DNA from: Thermoplasmata archaeon
GTDB taxonomy: Archaea; Thermoplasmatota; Thermoplasmata; SG8-5; JAGLSY01
Assembly (NCBI GenBank): GCA_023137005.1
Contig: JAGLQE010000256.1
Location: 1-6,058, forward strand
Length of the DNA stretch: 6,058 nt
Direction of reading: 5' to 3'
In this document: in pieces, positions 5,358-6,058 of the stretch
How the letters are laid out: every line of letters starts with the position of its first letter
Numbering within the stretch: position 1 is the stretch's first letter
The notes under the pieces: generated by a model
The model's input: the letters and a program-made list of their open reading frames with translations, nothing else
The model's database searches: none
What the model was told of the DNA's origin: nothing
Position numbers and translations under genes: made by a program

Positions 5358-6058
5358 GTACTTCGAGCAATACTACGAGGAAGTGGACCTAGAAGACGAT
5401 TACCTGATGGTCCCTCCAGAATTAGCATTGCTTGAGGCTGAAGAGAACGAGGTCGAAGTAAAGGACATCACCAGCTCGTCCAATCTATTGAGGGTGGGAG
5501 ACAGGAAAATAGAGAGCGATGTACTCGTCGTGGGTGCCGGAATATCCGGTATGCAGGCAGCTCTGGACACAGCGGACAAGGGCTACAGGGTCGTCATGCT
5601 TGAGAGATCATCCACCATCGGAGGAAACATGGTCAAGCTGGACAAGACATTTCCAACAAATGACTGTTCAATATGCACAGCCGCGCCCAAGATGGTGGAG
5701 GTGGCCAGGCATCCGAACATACAATTGATGACATATGCCGAGGTCATGTCATTGGAGGGCGAGAAAGGTGATTTCACGGCCCATGTCTACAGAAAATCAG
5801 CCTATGTTGATCCAGACAAATGTACTGGCTGTGGTGATTGCGCCACTGCCTGTCCTGTTGAGGTCATCAATCCCTTTGACGATAAGCTGTCCATGAGAAA
5901 GGGAATTTCAATTGAATTTCCCCAGGCAGTTCCCATTGTGTATTCCATCAATTATGACAATTGCGTGGGATGCGGCTCTTGCGAGAGAGTTTGCGATGCA
6001 GGTGCGATATCCTTCCTGAGGAAATCAGAGGACATCGAGGTCAAGGTAGGCAGTGTCA
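5341..6058 (+). CDS. hdrA: HdrA-like iron-sulfur flavoprotein, 3' partial
   Basis: N-terminal 239 residues of a heterodisulfide reductase subunit A family protein; the rest is beyond the window. HdrA binds FAD and [4Fe-4S] clusters and is the flavin-based electron-bifurcating or relay subunit of Hdr-type complexes. An acidic, cysteine-free leader (1-60) precedes the FAD Rossmann motif VVGAGISG (63-70). The HdrA signature LDKTFPTNDCSIC (100-112) is followed by APKMVEV and RHPNI (124-128). An inserted ferredoxin domain has Cys161/164/167/171 and Cys208/211/214/218; the last cysteine is followed by Asp, not Pro. The ATG at 5341 gives the longest plausible product and a 17-base overlap with korC; GAGG at 5328-5331 is a modest ribosome binding site. 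The ATG at 5354 (ATGA at the korC stop) is out of frame and stops after 12 codons. Context suggests a partner of the fumarate reductase/Kor enzymes rather than of HdrBC, which are not visible here. Confidence 0.88.
   Translation, partial: MQDQNEYFEQYYEEVDLEDDYLMVPPELALLEAEENEVEVKDITSSSNLLRVGDRKIESDVLVVGAGISGMQAALDTADKGYRVVMLERSSTIGGNMVKLDKTFPTNDCSICTAAPKMVEVARHPNIQLMTYAEVMSLEGEKGDFTAHVYRKSAYVDPDKCTGCGDCATACPVEVINPFDDKLSMRKGISIEFPQAVPIVYSINYDNCVGCGSCERVCDAGAISFLRKSEDIEVKVGSV

Noticed and set aside
5354..5392. ATG at 5354 overlapping the korC stop (ATGA) as the next gene start
   Set aside because: Its frame stops at 5390-5392 after 12 codons; the HdrA frame is the one containing ATG 5341.
1..6058. 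tRNA or rRNA genes, CRISPR arrays, insertion sequences
   Set aside because: None seen; practically the whole window is occupied by the + strand coding genes described.

Overview
This window is one strand of tightly packed, co-oriented redox genes, almost certainly a single operon, cut at both ends. Archaeal origin is the best reading. The 2-oxoglutarate:ferredoxin oxidoreductase is split into four subunits in the methanogen-like order korD-korA-korB-korC. An HdrA-type flavoprotein follows. Arginine is coded mostly by AGG/AGA and isoleucine often by ATA, and nearly every start has a strong GGAGG-type ribosome binding site. A Thermoplasmata-like or methanogen-related euryarchaeote would fit. 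This is inference from family resemblance, and an anaerobic bacterium with such genes is not excluded.

Layout, all on the + strand. Bases 1-600 are the 3' part of an iron-sulfur subunit of fumarate reductase/succinate dehydrogenase type, entering from outside the window, with one [2Fe-2S] and two [4Fe-4S] motifs. Bases 597-2243 are the matching flavoprotein with a complete dicarboxylate active site. korD (2253-2507), korA (2551-3741), korB (3839-4723) and korC (4815-5357) encode the ferredoxin-like, alpha, beta (thiamine diphosphate) and gamma subunits of the 2-oxoacid oxidoreductase. Bases 5341-6058 are the start of an hdrA-like gene that runs off the window.

The genes fit the reductive branch of an incomplete TCA cycle: fumarate to succinate, then (after succinyl-CoA formation by an enzyme not seen here) succinyl-CoA plus CO2 plus reduced ferredoxin to 2-oxoglutarate. 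The reverse, oxidative direction is equally possible from sequence. HdrA next to this set suggests that a flavin-based electron-bifurcating or electron-relay protein links ferredoxin to the fumarate reductase, whose iron-sulfur subunit lacks the HdrB-like domain known from methanogen TfrB.

The least expected content is in the two spacers of the kor cluster. The korA-korB spacer holds a 34-codon reading frame joined to both neighbours by ATGA overlaps and preceded by its own GGAGG. The korB-korC spacer holds a 29-codon frame behind an almost identical 16-base initiation segment, overlaid by a perfect 9-bp inverted repeat. Several obvious GTG starts (103, 3824, 4806) are artefacts: the first lies inside a longer gene and the other two lie within ribosome binding sites.
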